64,000 bases of DNA, from positions 30,194,001 to 30,258,000 of the forward strand of contig NC_083566.1 in NCBI RefSeq assembly GCF_019925205.1. Direction: 5' to 3'. The translations under genes and the position numbers were made by a program. The stretch comes from Metopolophium dirhodum. Taxonomy: Eukaryota > Arthropoda > Insecta > Hemiptera > Aphididae. The notes beneath the pieces are model-generated. The model was given only the letters and a program-made list of their open reading frames with translations, made no database searches and was not told the origin of the DNA. Below, piece by piece: positions 24,331-37,158 of this stretch. Within the stretch, counting starts at the first letter, position 1. Every line of letters begins with the position of its first letter.

Positions 24331-25653
24331 CTGGGTGGGGCAAATCAAACAGTGCAGTTTTGAAAGGTTGGTACTTCACGTGTGGTGGGGATAGTACGAT
24401 TATGGTGGTTTCATTTCGTCGGGCAGGCCATGCCGTTATTAGTCATTACCATGGTTTGGTCTGGTGAACAACGTGGCTTTGCCGTCCGTACATTTTTTGA
24501 AAATGGTCGATCGTTCGTCGCAACTCAGCGAGCGTTCCGGCTGCAGTTTAACCTTGCGCGTCATGATACCGTCCCTCACCGTAATGTTATCGCGAATTGG
24601 GTGCGTACATTTGAAGAAACTGGATCTACACTAAGACTTAGAGGTTCAGGAAGACCCAAAACGGTAAGAACACCTGAAAATTTGATAAGAGTGAGTGAAG
24701 CTTTTGTGCAGTCGCCTACGCGTTCTGCCCGGAAACATTCAATTGCATTGGGCATTTCTAATCGGTCAGTAAGGAGGATTTTGCACCAAGACTTATTCTT
24801 CCACCCCTACAAAATTATGATTGTCCAAGAGTTGAGTCCACCCGACTATGAAAATCGCATGAATTGCTCACAAGAAATGTTGAACCGGATCCATGTGAGG
24901 TCAACATTTTTCAGTAGTGCCGAGGCTCACTTTCATCTCAGTGGGGCGGTGAATAAGCAAAATTTTCGCTATTGGGCAGAAAATAATCCACGGCAAATTC
25001 ACGAGACACCTCTTCACTCTCCAAAAGTGACCGTGTGGTGTGCGATTTCAAAATTTGGGGTGATTGGGCCTTATTTTTTTGAGGAGAATGGACAAACCGT
25101 AACTGTCAACGCTGAACGTTACGTTTCCATGTTGGACAATTTTTTTGAACCTCAATTGGAAGAGTTAATGGAAGAAACAAATATGGGGGACATCTGGTTC
25201 CAACAGGACGGGGCTACAGCACATACTGCTCGAGTTTCAATGACGAAGCTGCGACAGATGTTCCCTACACATCTCGTCTCTCTGAGGGGTGATTTGAGGT
25301 GGCCTGCGCGCTCACCAGACTTGAGCATTTGTGATTTTTTCTTGTGGGGCTACCTGAAGGAAAAGGTTTTTAAACATCGGCCTCACACGTTGGAAGAACT
25401 CAAAGACCGAATTAGGGAGGAAATTGGCGCTATACCAGTCGAAATGTGTCAAAATGCGGCAGAAAATTTCAGAAATCGCCTTCATCAGTGTATCGCTGCT
25501 GGCGGCCATCATCTTTCTGATGTCATTTTTAAAACTTGATATATAAAACGGCATGATGTACTGAAAAAAATTAAATAAATATAATTTCTGTAAGTTGCGT
25601 AGTTTTTTTTTAATAGCCTTTCAAAACTGCACTGCCTGTTTCGCCCCACCCAG
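24331..25653 (+). mobile_element. Tc1/mariner-superfamily element, 1323 bp
   Basis: The terminal inverted repeats begin CTGGGTGGGGC, are about 37 bp long with a few mismatches, and share the inner stretch CAGTGCAGTTTTGAAAGG. TA dinucleotides flank both ends. The uninterrupted site is preserved in the related repeat near 19045 (TTTAATACAAGC), which confirms the insertion point. The element contains one transposase frame. Confidence 0.92.
24451..25539 (+). CDS. mariner-type transposase, first catalytic Asp lost
   Basis: The frame is 385 codons if read from 24382, but the family-like start MVWSGEQRGFAV is at 24451, giving 362 aa. Two helix-turn-helix segments are at the N-terminus (TQRAF...VIANWVRTFEETG and RSARKHSIALGISNRSVRRIL). 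The catalytic region shows EAHFHLSGAVNKQNFRYW, QQDGATAHTA and PARSPDLSICDFFLWG. The first catalytic residue, normally D in SDEAHF, reads A (SAEAHF; a GAC to GCC change), while the second and third acidic residues are kept with 36 residues between them. Such enzymes cut and join DNA at TA sites. The frame is otherwise unbroken, so this copy is probably a recent insertion that is now inactive. Confidence 0.88.
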   Translation: MVWSGEQRGFAVRTFFENGRSFVATQRAFRLQFNLARHDTVPHRNVIANWVRTFEETGSTLRLRGSGRPKTVRTPENLIRVSEAFVQSPTRSARKHSIALGISNRSVRRILHQDLFFHPYKIMIVQELSPPDYENRMNCSQEMLNRIHVRSTFFSSAEAHFHLSGAVNKQNFRYWAENNPRQIHETPLHSPKVTVWCAISKFGVIGPYFFEENGQTVTVNAERYVSMLDNFFEPQLEELMEETNMGDIWFQQDGATAHTARVSMTKLRQMFPTHLVSLRGDLRWPARSPDLSICDFFLWGYLKEKVFKHRPHTLEELKDRIREEIGAIPVEMCQNAAENFRNRLHQCIAAGGHHLSDVIFKT

Positions 25654-25930
25654 TACAAGGCTCCTGATATATTGTTACAATAGCAGTTGAAAAATATTAA
25701 AAATACATCAAATTTAAAATTGAATAATTATTTTGTAGTTAAGAATGTATAAAATGTTCAATCTTTAAAGCTAAGAATTAAAAATGTAGTTTATTCATAC
25801 TGTAACCAAAAAATTAAAAAAATTTAAAACACAGTTTTTTTTTATAGTTGTTTGAAGTTTATGTTTGGACGAAATTATATATTTAAACGAAGAAGAACGA
25901 TTAGAGTTCATATATCTGTGGCATAGAAAG

Positions 25931-27092
25931 ACGATGCCGCATCTATATGTTTAATATACAATGTTACCCATTAATTATACTGTTGAATAAAAATAATTAT
26001 TTTTGTAAATATAATTTGGTAATTATAATTTATATATTTTCACATACATATAATTATATAACATATGTTTTCATCACATCTTGTTATGCAATTTATAAAA
26101 ATGTTGTGTCCCTTGCACTATTTATTTTATATAGGATATAATTGAATGCAATTGACATATTAATTTTATAATAACTGAATCAAAATTAAAAACCTCAAGC
26201 ATACTATTTTTCACTTTTCACTTTCAAACTCACGCACATCAAAGATAATTTTAAAACTTTGATTTTAGAGTTATTAAAACACACTTTAAAATTGAAATAT
26301 AAACAAAAGCCTATGAAGTGCCTTAGTTTCTTAACTTAAAGTTCAGATCAGTTTAAGTAATTTCTTCACTCGAATATTGAAGCAAATAACAAAAAATTGT
26401 ATCTGCTGTGCAACAATTTGCTATGTGTTACTTGGGTCAGAGAAAAAAATAAATATCGCTCCAACAAATGCTGTACTGTACAAGGGAGCCAATATGAACT
26501 ATTAAAATGTAATGTAGTATTTTTTAAATGTTTATTTAAATTTTACTTGAAAATCTGATCAACCATCTGAATTTGTGAATATATTTTGAAGGATTATTCA
26601 TAATTTCTATATAGTATTAAAGCATTTATTAAGTTTTAAAGTTTAAAATATGTGGTTAACAAAGTTTTTTAGTAGGTGGATGATGATAGTTGGTTAGAAA
26701 TTCTTCATACTCTACACTTAACAGGATTAATGTTGAATTTGGAGTAATTAAAATATTGTAAAATAATAGAATAATATTCTTCAACAATCAAAAATAATCA
26801 AATTAATATCATAATTGTATAATTGGTTTATATGGAATAAGACATCAAAAGAATTTGGATTTGTTTAAATTATAATAAATATGGTTGAAATAAATAACAC
26901 AGACTTGAAATATTAATAAATAATATTTAATTGTAAATTTTAAATATTTCATATTTTATAGAATAAAAATGTATTCTATACCAATTTCATTCAATAGAAA
27001 AGTTGAACAGATATAAGGTTTATGATTTTATACTTATAATAACTGTATGAATATTCATGAAAAGGAAAATAATAACTATTTGTTTAAAGTTG
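25931..27092. other. Intergenic, downstream of eIF3c
   Basis: AT-rich sequence without a supported gene. The part next to 27092 must contain the eIF3c 3' untranslated region. Short frames here have no recognised domain. Confidence 0.45.
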
Positions 27093-30000
27093 TTAATAAT
27101 TATTACGGTTGTCTCGTCGTTGTCTGTTCCAATCCTGCCCACCATGTCCCCCATGTCCACCATGACCACCGTGTCCTCCATGGCCGCCGTGTCCACCATG
27201 TCCACCATGGCCGCCATGCCCACCATGACCGCCGTGTCCACCATGTCCGCCGTGTCCACCACCACCTTGTCGCCCGAAGTTTTGTCTGTATTGTCCTTGA
27301 TTTTGATTACCTCCTCTTGGGAAAAAGTTTCCTAAAAGATAAATTAATTACAAATGTAATAAATCCATACTTTCATAAAATAAACATGTTTTTGTTAATG
27401 TTTTAATTTACCTTGCTTCATTTCAAAAATCCTTTCATTGGAATCAACAAAGTTATTAACTTTATCAGCCAGTTGCAGAGCAAGTGATTGTAACCTACTA
27501 GGTTCACTACGATGCATTACAACTGTTTGGGTGGGATCATCAAGAGAAGCCATTAACTCTTCATTAATAATCATTTTCGATATGATAGAATGAGTGGTGC
27601 TTTTTGGGAGTTCAAACATCTCAGACAAAGTCTTCATTGAAATAGAGTTATAAACATGAGAATAAGTAAACAGGTATGTGCGTAAAGATTCTTCTTTTAT
27701 CAAACGTTCCAACATATCTCTGACTCTATCACTTTCATAGAACAATTCCCATACCTGTTAACACAATACTTAATTTAATAAATAATAAAAATAAAATTTA
27801 AACCTCATTAACTTATACCTTAGCATTCATTTTCTCGTTGATTATAAAATTGCGAGAGGCAGACCAATTTCCATTCCTCATTGCTTTACTAGCAGCGACT
27901 ACATGTTCCCTCATTGATTCTGGAGGACCAACTAAAGACTGACGCTCACTAGAACGTAGTTGTTGGTAGAATGTTTTAGAAATCATACGCCGACGAGCAT
28001 CAAATTCATGAGCTAGATTATAATTTATTATTTTAATATGCAATCAGGAAATATTTTTACATAATATTATGTTTACAAGTTTATTTAATAATATTAATTA
28101 ATAATTCAATTTACCAGCCATGTATGGAATTTCAATAAGCATTGCTGATACCAGGTACACGCATTCTAAGAGTTCTAAATTAATATGCATATGGAAAGGC
28201 ATTTGTCTTTGTTTTTCCACTTTTTCCTGTTCTTTGCTACGTTCGTGTTGTCTCTTTACATAAATAATATTTTAACATTACAATCAAATGATCTATTATT
28301 AGTAAAAAAAAACTATAGTATTTACTTGTGGTAGTAATCCCTGGGCTAATAACTCTTTTACTTTACCAGTCATCATTAGATCAACCAGACAGTTGTGAGC
28401 ATCTTTAATGTTTCCTTGACGGAATGCACATAAGCCAATATGAGCCATGGTACGATTGTAAAGAATCTGTATTTAATTTATGTAATATAATTTAATAACC
28501 TCATAAATAATAAATATAAAGATATTAGAGTTGAGATGGTAATCAAATTGATAAAATTCTCAAATTATACTCTTAAAACCATTACTTGACTTAAATAGAT
28601 TTAAAATTAACACTAAAATTGACTTGACCGTTTTAAGGAAAAAATAAATATCTTTAGAATTTAAAGACAATATTCAATTTTTTTTCCATACCAACAAAAT
28701 TCTTAACATATTCAACTCCAGCGACACCAAAGAGCCACATGACCAACTAATATTTATATTATACATACCTGAGTGGCAGGATCAGAGTGTTGAATGGTTT
28801 CTTGTAAATGAGACATAAGTACCAAATCTCTTGCTTGGAACCAATTATCGTGTAAGGCATGATGATATACATGACATAAAATTGCCCTAGTTCTCAAACG
28901 ATCTGTAGCATCTTTGTCATAAATGTATTTGCATAAGTTTTCCATTATTTGAACATTTGTTTTATGTGATGCAAGAATTTCTCCCTAAAATTAAATATTT
29001 ATTAATACTGTTTAAATGACTAATCAATAGTTAAAATTAATGTCTATATTTGTACCTTCTTTTGCTTTAATACAAGTGGATCAAATTTGTAGTAGAGATG
29101 GTCTATTTTACGCATATAAATACGACAGACTTCCGACTCAATATTTTGGTGTTCCAGAAACAGTTGAACTTTATCAATGATGTCACAAACACGTTTTTCA
29201 TCCTTCAATCTATATGTTTTTAATTAAATTTATTAAATCAAAGAAGCTGAAATTAGTTTTGATAGAATTACAAAACACTGACCTTTGAACATAATCATTG
29301 CTGTGAGGATCACATTCTTTCAAAAGTTTTGTGAATTCTTCATCTAATCGTTCAACAATTGTAAGCACACATCCACGTACCCTAAAGGTCGCCTTGTCCA
29401 ATGTCTCAGCATCTTCCGCTACCGATTCTCCGATAAAGATTGTGTCTTTAACTGGGAGAATCAAATCCAGAAGTTCAACAATACAATCCAATAATCTAAA
29501 ATAAATTAATGATATTTTAATATTCAACAATAAATTAATTAGTTATAAAATGATTAACGTACTTGCTCCAAATTTCTGGCTTCATAGCATCAGAAACTTT
29601 CGGATTGTAATCAAAAATAGAAGAAATAATTGACATCTTTATTTTTACTCTTAATCCTAGTCCTAAACTATGAGCTTCTGATACCAATAACAATTCATGT
29701 AACAGTTCAATTTGTTCTCTTCGATCTGTACGCTTCTTTCCTCGGGCGGCAACTACTTCTATTAATTTACGTAAAACAGCCTCTGGAGTAATTTCTACAT
29801 CTTTTGCAAACATTTTTGGTTTTTCCTAGAGTTCATAACAAAAATAAAAATTAAGCAAAAACAAATTATTAAAAGTAGAACTCGGAACTTTTTCGGAACA
29901 TGTATTTATATATATTAATAAATATTTAGTTTTTAGCTAGGTAGAAATTTAGGCATAATTTTTTATTTTTGGTTAAGCCTTGAAACAACATTTTTTATAT

Positions 30001-33000
30001 TCCTAAATATAAAAATTTAAATGTACCAAATAGGTACAGCAATTAGTATTAATCATGTTATTATATATTTGCATGAATAATTAGATTGTTTTTACTGGAC
30101 TGATTAATTGTTCAATTCTTGGTATAGTACAATTCAAAATATAGACAACGCAATATTATGTGGTGGCTCTTTATTTTTAAATTTTTTAAATCAATGATTT
30201 ACTAACATAATATGCATTAATATGTTTAAAAACCTTTAAATATGCAAAAGCATGTAAACTTAGGCAAATATGCAAAAATATGCAATATACATTTTTGTAT
30301 TTAGATTGTATGTACTACGAAACGAATTGGTATCGAATCAGATTTTTAATATGCAGCCTCCTAAGAAATAATCAAATGCATAAAGTTTGAAGCCTTGATT
30401 ATAAGTAATAAAATTTGTTCCAATTAATATTCACTTACATATAGGATATTAGGCCCTTTGTTTACTGTCTGCCATTCAGAACCACTTCCATCATCTTCTT
30501 GCCTTATTTTTTTAATTTTTTTTACGCGGTCCTTTTTCCTATCTTTCTTTTCGTCGTCATCTTTGTCCGTTGATCTATTAGTAAAATATTTATGGTATAA
30601 AAATGGGAATAGTTATAAGCATAAATAATCAAAATAAACTTACTTTTTTAAAAACCGTTCTCTTATACTTTGATATTGACCTTCATCTTCACTACTTGAA
30701 GAAGAGCTCTCAGAGTCACTACCCCAATCAAAAGAATCATCACTGTCAGAATCACCAGCGGCTTTTGGTACCTAAATTAGAAATAAGTTATAGTAAAATT
30801 ATAAAAAGTAGTATCATTAATTGTAAAATAAGTGAATTAAAATTAAATAAGAAAATCCTAACCTTGGGTATTTTTTCTTCTGTTTTCTTAAAAGACGCAG
30901 CTGGAACTACATCTTCACTTTCATCAGAATCTACATCTTCATCTTCTTTTTGATCTTCATCTTGGTCTGGGAGTTCAGGATTTTCTCTGAATTTAGCTAA
31001 ATCACTCTCAAAATCTTTAACATACTTCCTAAATTTTTGTCTAAGGGATGCCAAACTTTTAGAGTTATTTTTTGATAAGTTTTTACGTCCTACTCGATCA
31101 TCCCAGACATCATTAATAAAATCTTCCATTTCAACTAAGCAGCGAACAAAAAACCGTGGAGCTATTCCATTTTCTTCTTTCAATATAACTGCATTGAATG
31201 CTTTAGTGTATGCACGGGTGAGTTCTTCAAAGCCTATAAACAGATTAATGGTATACTAAGATTCTTAGTTTAAAGGTTTATATTAACTTACTGGTCAGCA
31301 AGCTACTCATATCTTTGATTTTCTTATGATTTCTAATCTGTTTGATTGTCATAGTCAACTCTTCATATCTCTTTTCTTTGAGTGACCGTACAATACGTTT
31401 TGTGTCTTCTTCATCATCACTGAACTACAATGAAAGAACAATAGTTGGTAAATTACTAAAAGTTTGTACACACAATTAATTTTTACTTTAGTTATTTTCA
31501 GGGTTCAAAAAACCCTGACCCGGTTGGGTTAAATGGGTTTTAATAATTTTCAAATGAATGCCGATTCCTGACACTTTTTTACTAGGACAGTTCCCAAAAT
31601 ATTAAAGCTTAAGACATATACCTACTGCTTATTTAAAATTAAATATAACTAATTACCTATAAGTTATAACTATTACATTTAAGAAACTTATAAAGAAATA
31701 TTAAAAGTTTTGGTGTGCCTACCTATATAAAATTATACAGTTAATTTGTTTATTACTAATACCAGTAAACATTAAAAAGTGTTTATAAGTTGTTTTATTA
31801 TTATTACTTAATTTGTATTGTTTATTGTTATGAGTTTAAAACTTTAAAATAAATTGTTATTAAGAAAAGTAAAATTATAATATTAAATGTTTTTGTTTTT
31901 ATTGTTACTAAAAAGTAATAGAAATAAATAGGCATGCAGTTTTAAGTTTGTTAATTTTTTGTTTGTTGTGTTTTTATTTGCTGGGTTTTTTTACTGGGCC
32001 CAGTACTTTGAACCCTGGACTTATTTTGTTTAGCTATAAAAATTTAATAAATTTACCTGTAATAAATTTAAGTTAAAAATATGTGTAGTATAATTTAAGA
32101 AAGTAGGTTGTTATTTTTTTTTTTAATGAAATTGAAGTTTCAAATTTGTTGAAATTATCTATAATAACATAACAATAGTTTTCTGTAAATGCATTTTTTT
32201 AATCTAGAAGACGTAACAGAAATATAGTTTTAAAAATGTGATTATTCATCTCAGAATCTTGGCATTAAACTAACAAATTCAAATAATAACCATTATTAAG
32301 CGCACTAAAAAGATAAAACTTCTAAAATTTTCTTGTACGAAATTTCAAATTTTTGATATACAGTGAAACTTCCATATAACGAACTTCCATTTAACGAAAT
32401 TTTCTGTTTAACGAAATATTTTTAAGAATTATGACCTTCATTGTTAATTACACGTACATTTATCTCCAAATAACGAATCTGATGTTTCTATATAACGAAA
32501 TAATTATTCGATAAAAACCAGTTTTTGTAAATGTTGTCACTATCAAATTGATAGTTTATGTCATAGTTCTAAAATTGTACATGAACAATGTACCCGATAA
32601 AGATAAGACACCGAAGGTAGGCAAACTGATTAATTTTACTGTAGTACACTTCAGCTCCAATATTGGTGCAAACGAGTATACATTCTTTCGTTTTCTCTTT
32701 GTCCATACAAAAAAAATGTCAAAACGTACCTAAATGTTTATCCATCGCCGATAAATTTGAAATTTTGATGTAAAACTTGACGATATAGAAACTTTTTACG
32801 AAAGAAGGAATATTTTCAAAAATAATAAGCAAACAAAACTTACTTATTATTTCTTTTAAATTATATTTAAGGTTAAAAATTAAATTAAACTGTAATATGA
32901 TATTTGATGTTGTTTTTACATACATACGGTATACATAATAAAAAAATAATAAAAAAAAAGTTGAAAAAAATACGTAATTCTATTTAACGAATTCCTCTAT

Positions 33001-33805
33001 ATAACGAATTTTTTTTGCTGCTTATTCGACTTCGTTATATGGAAGTTTCACAATAGGTACCAATATAAAAAATAATTTATACTTCTTAATGTTCAAAATC
33101 TAAATTTTCCTAACAAAAAAAAATTATCTACAAGTTTAGGATAAGTTTATTTTATGTAGTATACAAACTTAGAAGTGGTATAAGTACTAGATTTATATAA
33201 AATTTAAAATTAAAACTGTAAATAACCAACTATTAGCATCAACTAAAATTAAGATATTTTTGTGTCATATTTTTTCAAAAATTAAGTTAACCATACCTAT
33301 TTACAAGTATTTTGAAAATGGTAAAATATTTAATGCTTTCGGGCTTAGATTGAAGTAGTTGTTTTAATATCAAATTTCAACAATATTGTATTTTTATTCA
33401 AACTTCAAAGAATATTATTTTACTTAAAGAAATTAACCTACATAAGAAAATATAATAAAAAGTTTCTAATGAATGCAATGGGCAAAATGTAGATAGGTAC
33501 ATTCAATTAATAGTATATATTAATTGTTATCAACTATTAGATATAACATTTAGAAAAAAATATATTTTGTAGTCTAGTATGAGTAACCACTACAGTAGAC
33601 AATTTTGAGTGATGTACCCAAAACATTTTTGTAACAATTTAAGTAAATATTTATCGGTATTATATTAATTTAGTGTTCAGCATAGTATTAAATATTTATG
33701 AAAGTTACTTACTGTGAAATTCGCTGTTGGTTGGCGTATAATCTGTTCTTCCTCGGACGATGTATCGGACTCGGAATCCGAGCCGGTTGCGAAGAATCTA
33801 CTCAT
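27093..33805 (-). CDS. eIF3c: Eukaryotic translation initiation factor 3 subunit C
   Basis: Fourteen exons join in frame to 920 aa: 33713-33805, 31292-31424, 31233-30863, 30771-30644, 30574-30439, 29825-29563, 29495-29283, 29209-29056, 28984-28769, 28466-28326, 28253-28115, 28012-27819, 27754-27412 and 27331-27093, all with GT-AG introns. The protein starts MSRFFATGSDSESDTSSEEE, the acidic serine-rich N-terminus typical of eIF3c. A lysine/aspartate-rich linker follows in exons 4-5, then the helical core (exons 6-11) and the PCI/winged-helix region (exons 12-13, about residues 663-840). eIF3c is a core subunit of the eIF3 octamer that binds the 40S ribosome and eIF1/eIF5. The C-terminus carries thirteen Gly-Gly-His repeats before a basic RQRRDN tail. 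Family length is about 910 aa, so the gene looks complete. Intron 1 is 2.3 kb and holds two miniature transposons. Confidence 0.96.
31499..32017. mobile_element. hAT-like MITE in eIF3c intron 1
   Basis: The ends CAGGGTTCAAA and TTTGAACCCTG form an 11-bp terminal inverted repeat. GC-rich stretches lie just inside both ends (ACCCTGACCCGG and CTGGGCCCAG), and the interior is AT-rich without a coding frame. A TTATTTT word occurs near both flanks, but a clean target duplication is not visible. Confidence 0.6.
32361..33053. mobile_element. pogo/Tigger-like MITE in eIF3c intron 1
   Basis: The left end CAGTGAAACTTCCATATAAC follows a TA, and the right end is GTTATATGGAAGTTTCAC, close to its complement. 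Several TAACGAA words lie just inside both ends. The CAGTGAAAC end and TA target suggest the pogo/Tigger branch of Tc1/mariner. There is no transposase frame, so it is a non-autonomous copy. Confidence 0.8.
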
Positions 33806-35084
33806 AATTGATAACTATGGTATTAAATCTGAAAAGCAAATCTGAAATCACCTCTTATAAGAAATACGGCAAAAGTTTTAAATAAACACAAATGAAATGT
33901 ATAATACCTAAATGTACCAAAAACGTGGAGCCGTAAAAACACGCAGGCGAAATTGCAACTTGCAAGTACAGACGTACAGTGATTAAAATATGCAATGGTG
34001 GGGTCTAGTCACTGATGATCCGTGTTCCGTGAGCGTGGATGCGGTGCGGTGATGTTGATAAACAATATCACACCACGCCACGCCGCAGTGTAGCCAAAAT
34101 AAAATAACAGTATGTGAAGGACGGTGTCAAAATTATTTCTAGTTTTTACCGCCATCCCGTATTTTCATAAAAATTTACAGAAATATTAATGATATAAATA
34201 TTAAATATATAATCGTGAACCTTATCCTTTAATAATCTAATGTTTATTGGTATAATTAATGAATAATACTGAGTAGGTACTACAATAGTCAATAATGCCT
34301 ATGATTTCTAGATTATAGTTTCGTTAGGATTGTATATATTTTGTATTGGATTTCAGTCTTGGGTGAAATGCGGCCCTCACCTCGTGCTGCACACGTCGGC
34401 CGCGACTAAAACAGCTCACTTCCCGCCCATGCAACACAAATACACAATATGTATACTAATATGTATTATTTAACTTTCATTTGAAATACTTTGAATGATT
34501 ATTAAAAAACATGTAAACTCCTAAAGTGTAAACTCCTAACCCCTAAATCTAAATTAATATATTATCTTATCAACGTAAAATTGTAAGAAATTATGTTTAG
34601 ATGTATTAGATCTAGCTGTCACCTTATATGGCCCAATTTAAACGTGCATACAAATAGGTACTTGTTTCTTGCAACTTAATTAATTGTAACAAGATGGATT
34701 TAATCTACCTTGATTTTTAACTATATCCTCCTTGGCTACGTCACTGTCTATAAATAAACTAAATACTTATGTATTTAGTTTATGCAATAATAAAATGTTT
34801 ATGTAAAACCTGTTGAGTACTTGAGTTTAGAAGTATGTTTGTAGGTTGATCTGGACAAAAATGACCTCACTGCTTTTAGTAATAAGTAACATTTTACTAA
34901 ACGCATGACGTACACATATTAAGTAATATATTATAATGTAGTGCCTTTATTATGCTAAAAGTCGACCTTATACATATACAACTATAGAAGTGACTTATTG
35001 ACCTTTTTATTGTAACTTTTATGGCGTGATTTGCAATTTGAGAATAACAACGATATTAATTCTATATCAAGTCGACCTGGGATC
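33806..35084. promoter_or_regulatory. 5' flank of eIF3c and intergenic sequence
   Basis: The part up to about 34130 has more CpG than its surroundings (ACACCACGCCACGCCGCAG) and should hold the eIF3c transcription start and 5' untranslated region. No core promoter motif can be defended. A second GC-rich patch at 34365-34430 may be a transposon end. The rest is AT-rich with no gene. Confidence 0.35.
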
Positions 35085-35520
35085 TAAAGGGCCCAGGAGG
35101 CAAAATATTCAAAGTGCCTCTCAAAAATACCAAATCTCAAAAAAAATAATTTAAAAGCGTTTTATAGATATTTATCACATAATATGGATCGGTATATATA
35201 TATATAATATATAGTAATATAATGTCGATCAAACATCACAGTACGTATTTAAACATAATCATAGATTCCAAAATATATTATTATTACCACGGACTAAGAT
35301 ATTATGATTTTAATATCATTAAAATAATAAAATGTTTATTATAATATTATTATAAAATTATTTAATGGATCCAAACGCATACCACTGGGCTATATATATA
35401 GTAGGTAAATGTTGGTAAATAATTTTATTTATTTCTTGAAAAATACGGGTCGGGGCCTCGGAGGCTTCACGCGTCAAAAGTATTAGAAATCTTATTGGAG
35501 TAATTAAAGAAACTGTATCA

Positions 35521-36350
35521 TTTTTTTCTGCATCAGCCAAAAGAACAGTTGTTTTAAGAAAATATGTTGGGCATCAATTGATTGGCTTATGCGAAACGAG
35601 ATGGGTCGAGACCCGAGAGACATGGAGGAGAAGAAGTAGGAGTACCGAGTAATGAGTTGTATGCAAGATATGCATGACATTATTGATGCATTGTTAGAAA
35701 TTACATCATGTAAAGACTTGAATACTTCTGGAAAAGCTAAATCCCTAGCAACAGTATTGCGTGACAGTGAAATTATTGTTTCACTTTGAAGTCTTTCTCG
35801 TGTAGTCGTATGCTTAACTACACTCTTCCACTAAGTAAATGTTTTCAGAAAAAGTCTATTGATTTACATGAAGCAGCCAATATAATGAAAGATACACTAT
35901 TTTGTCAGAATGCCGAGAAAATGTTTCTACTCGGTTTAGAGAAATTTATAAATCGTCTGAGAGTATGGCTAAAACTCAAAAAGTTGATTTGAAAATTCCA
36001 ATGAGTTGTTCAAGACAAACGAATCGTACAAATTATCCAACAAATAATACTGCAGAAGAATATTATAAATTAGCCATATTTGTTCCATTATTATATATTT
36101 CCATGCCATTAATGATTTAAAAGCATGTTTTTCACAAAAAAAAACCACTAGAATGCTCCAATCTTTCATATTATATACTTCCTAACAAGCTTATAAATGA
36201 AAATACAACTTCATATTCATTAAATAAATCAGACATTATCATTAAAGCATTAGCAGACGATTTTCAAGGACTTCTTTCAAATGATAAAGACATGGTATTT
36301 ACTTTATTGTGTTCAAAATTCAGATTATAGAAACAAAAATGCAGTCGTGA
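35521..36350 (+). pseudogene. Decayed hAT transposase (P52rIPK/ZMYM1-like)
   Basis: Blocks in different frames match the order found in the hAT-derived family of 52-kDa repressor of PKR-inhibitor-like proteins: FFSASAKRTVVLRKY, then LIGLCETRWVETRETW, a DIIDALLEI block ending before an in-frame stop at FIVSL-type sequence, and NNTAEEYYKLAIFVPLLY. At least one frameshift and several stops separate them, and the N-terminal zinc finger and C-terminal dimerisation domain were not found. The element ends were not identified, although GGGCCCAGGAGGCAAAAT at 35089 may be near the left one. No function is expected. Confidence 0.65.
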
Positions 36351-37158
36351 AAAACTTGAAAACATTTCGGTAAATTTCATGTGTTACAGAAATACTTGCA
36401 AAACAATTTCATGAAAGAAACGATTTAGTTTTATTTATTTTAAGCGTCATGCATGGAGTTTAGTGATATGAATATAACTTTTAAGATGTAACCAACAATT
36501 TATGTTTTACAAGGACCGTGGTACACAAGCAATTTAATCAAGGCTTGTAACTGAAAAACCGATTTTTGTTTTTTTCGTTTTTGATTTTGTATACCGGTTA
36601 GGTTAAGTTACCTACTCAGTAATTGATATAATTTCTATTTTTTATGGTATTTAAAATCAATTTTAATCCCTAAGTTTTTAATACTATTGACTAAATTTAG
36701 GTGAAAAAAGTTTCATACCTAGTCTACATTGATTAAATATTAGCCATTACTAAAAAGTAACGATTACCTACTATCCATAGTAATGAAAAAAATCAGTTAA
36801 ATCAATGAATATAGTTAATTATTTCAAATTGAATTCTAATTAATGAATGGCAGATACATCTGTTATACTGATAGCCGTTAGAAAAATTAGTTTTACCATC
36901 TCGAGGTCAAAGATTGTAGGTACCCATAGCGATATTGACATATTGTATTCCAAGCAATCCCTTTATCAGAGCAATGGCAACTAATAGTTAACTCATAAAA
37001 AATATAATATATTATAAATAAATTATTGGATAAAATTGTCCACACAAAATAATTATTGTGTTGCAATATTGTAATTATGAAACAGTTGTTTTCTTTATAA
37101 GCTTTATTATAATATTATATTTCACATTTTCACATAAATAAGAACAAAATTTAATATT

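Larger units (their letters stand above)
23370..25930. repeat. Decayed GATTCTGAGCGAAG-family repeat split by mariner
   Basis: CATTCTGAGCGGAG at 23370 and the stretches 23880-24330 and 25656-25930 match, in order, the interior of the element at 18081-20210. The middle is interrupted by a mariner-type element at 24331-25653. The stretch 23560-23870 does not match and may be another insertion or decayed sequence. Confidence 0.65.

Noticed and set aside
26000..27000. Possible tRNA or small RNA gene in AT-rich stretches
   Set aside because: No cloverleaf with A and B boxes could be drawn here or elsewhere in the window.
27020..27406. Open frames rich in Met/Asp/Thr, His/Val and Ser/Met over the eIF3c tail
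   Set aside because: They are other-frame readings of the Gly-Gly-His repeat region of eIF3c.
29960..30400. ATATGCA-rich stretch in eIF3c intron 5 resembling hAT-like MITE interiors
   Set aside because: GCCTTGA words at both sides are in direct, not inverted, orientation, so no element ends could be defined.
32548..32733. Open frame inside the pogo-like MITE (MIVYVIVLKLYMNN...)
   Set aside because: It is too short and shows none of the pogo transposase motifs; the element is non-autonomous.
36535..36920. CAAGGCTTGTAACTGAAAAACC, resembling a transposon end
   Set aside because: No matching opposite end or target duplication was found.
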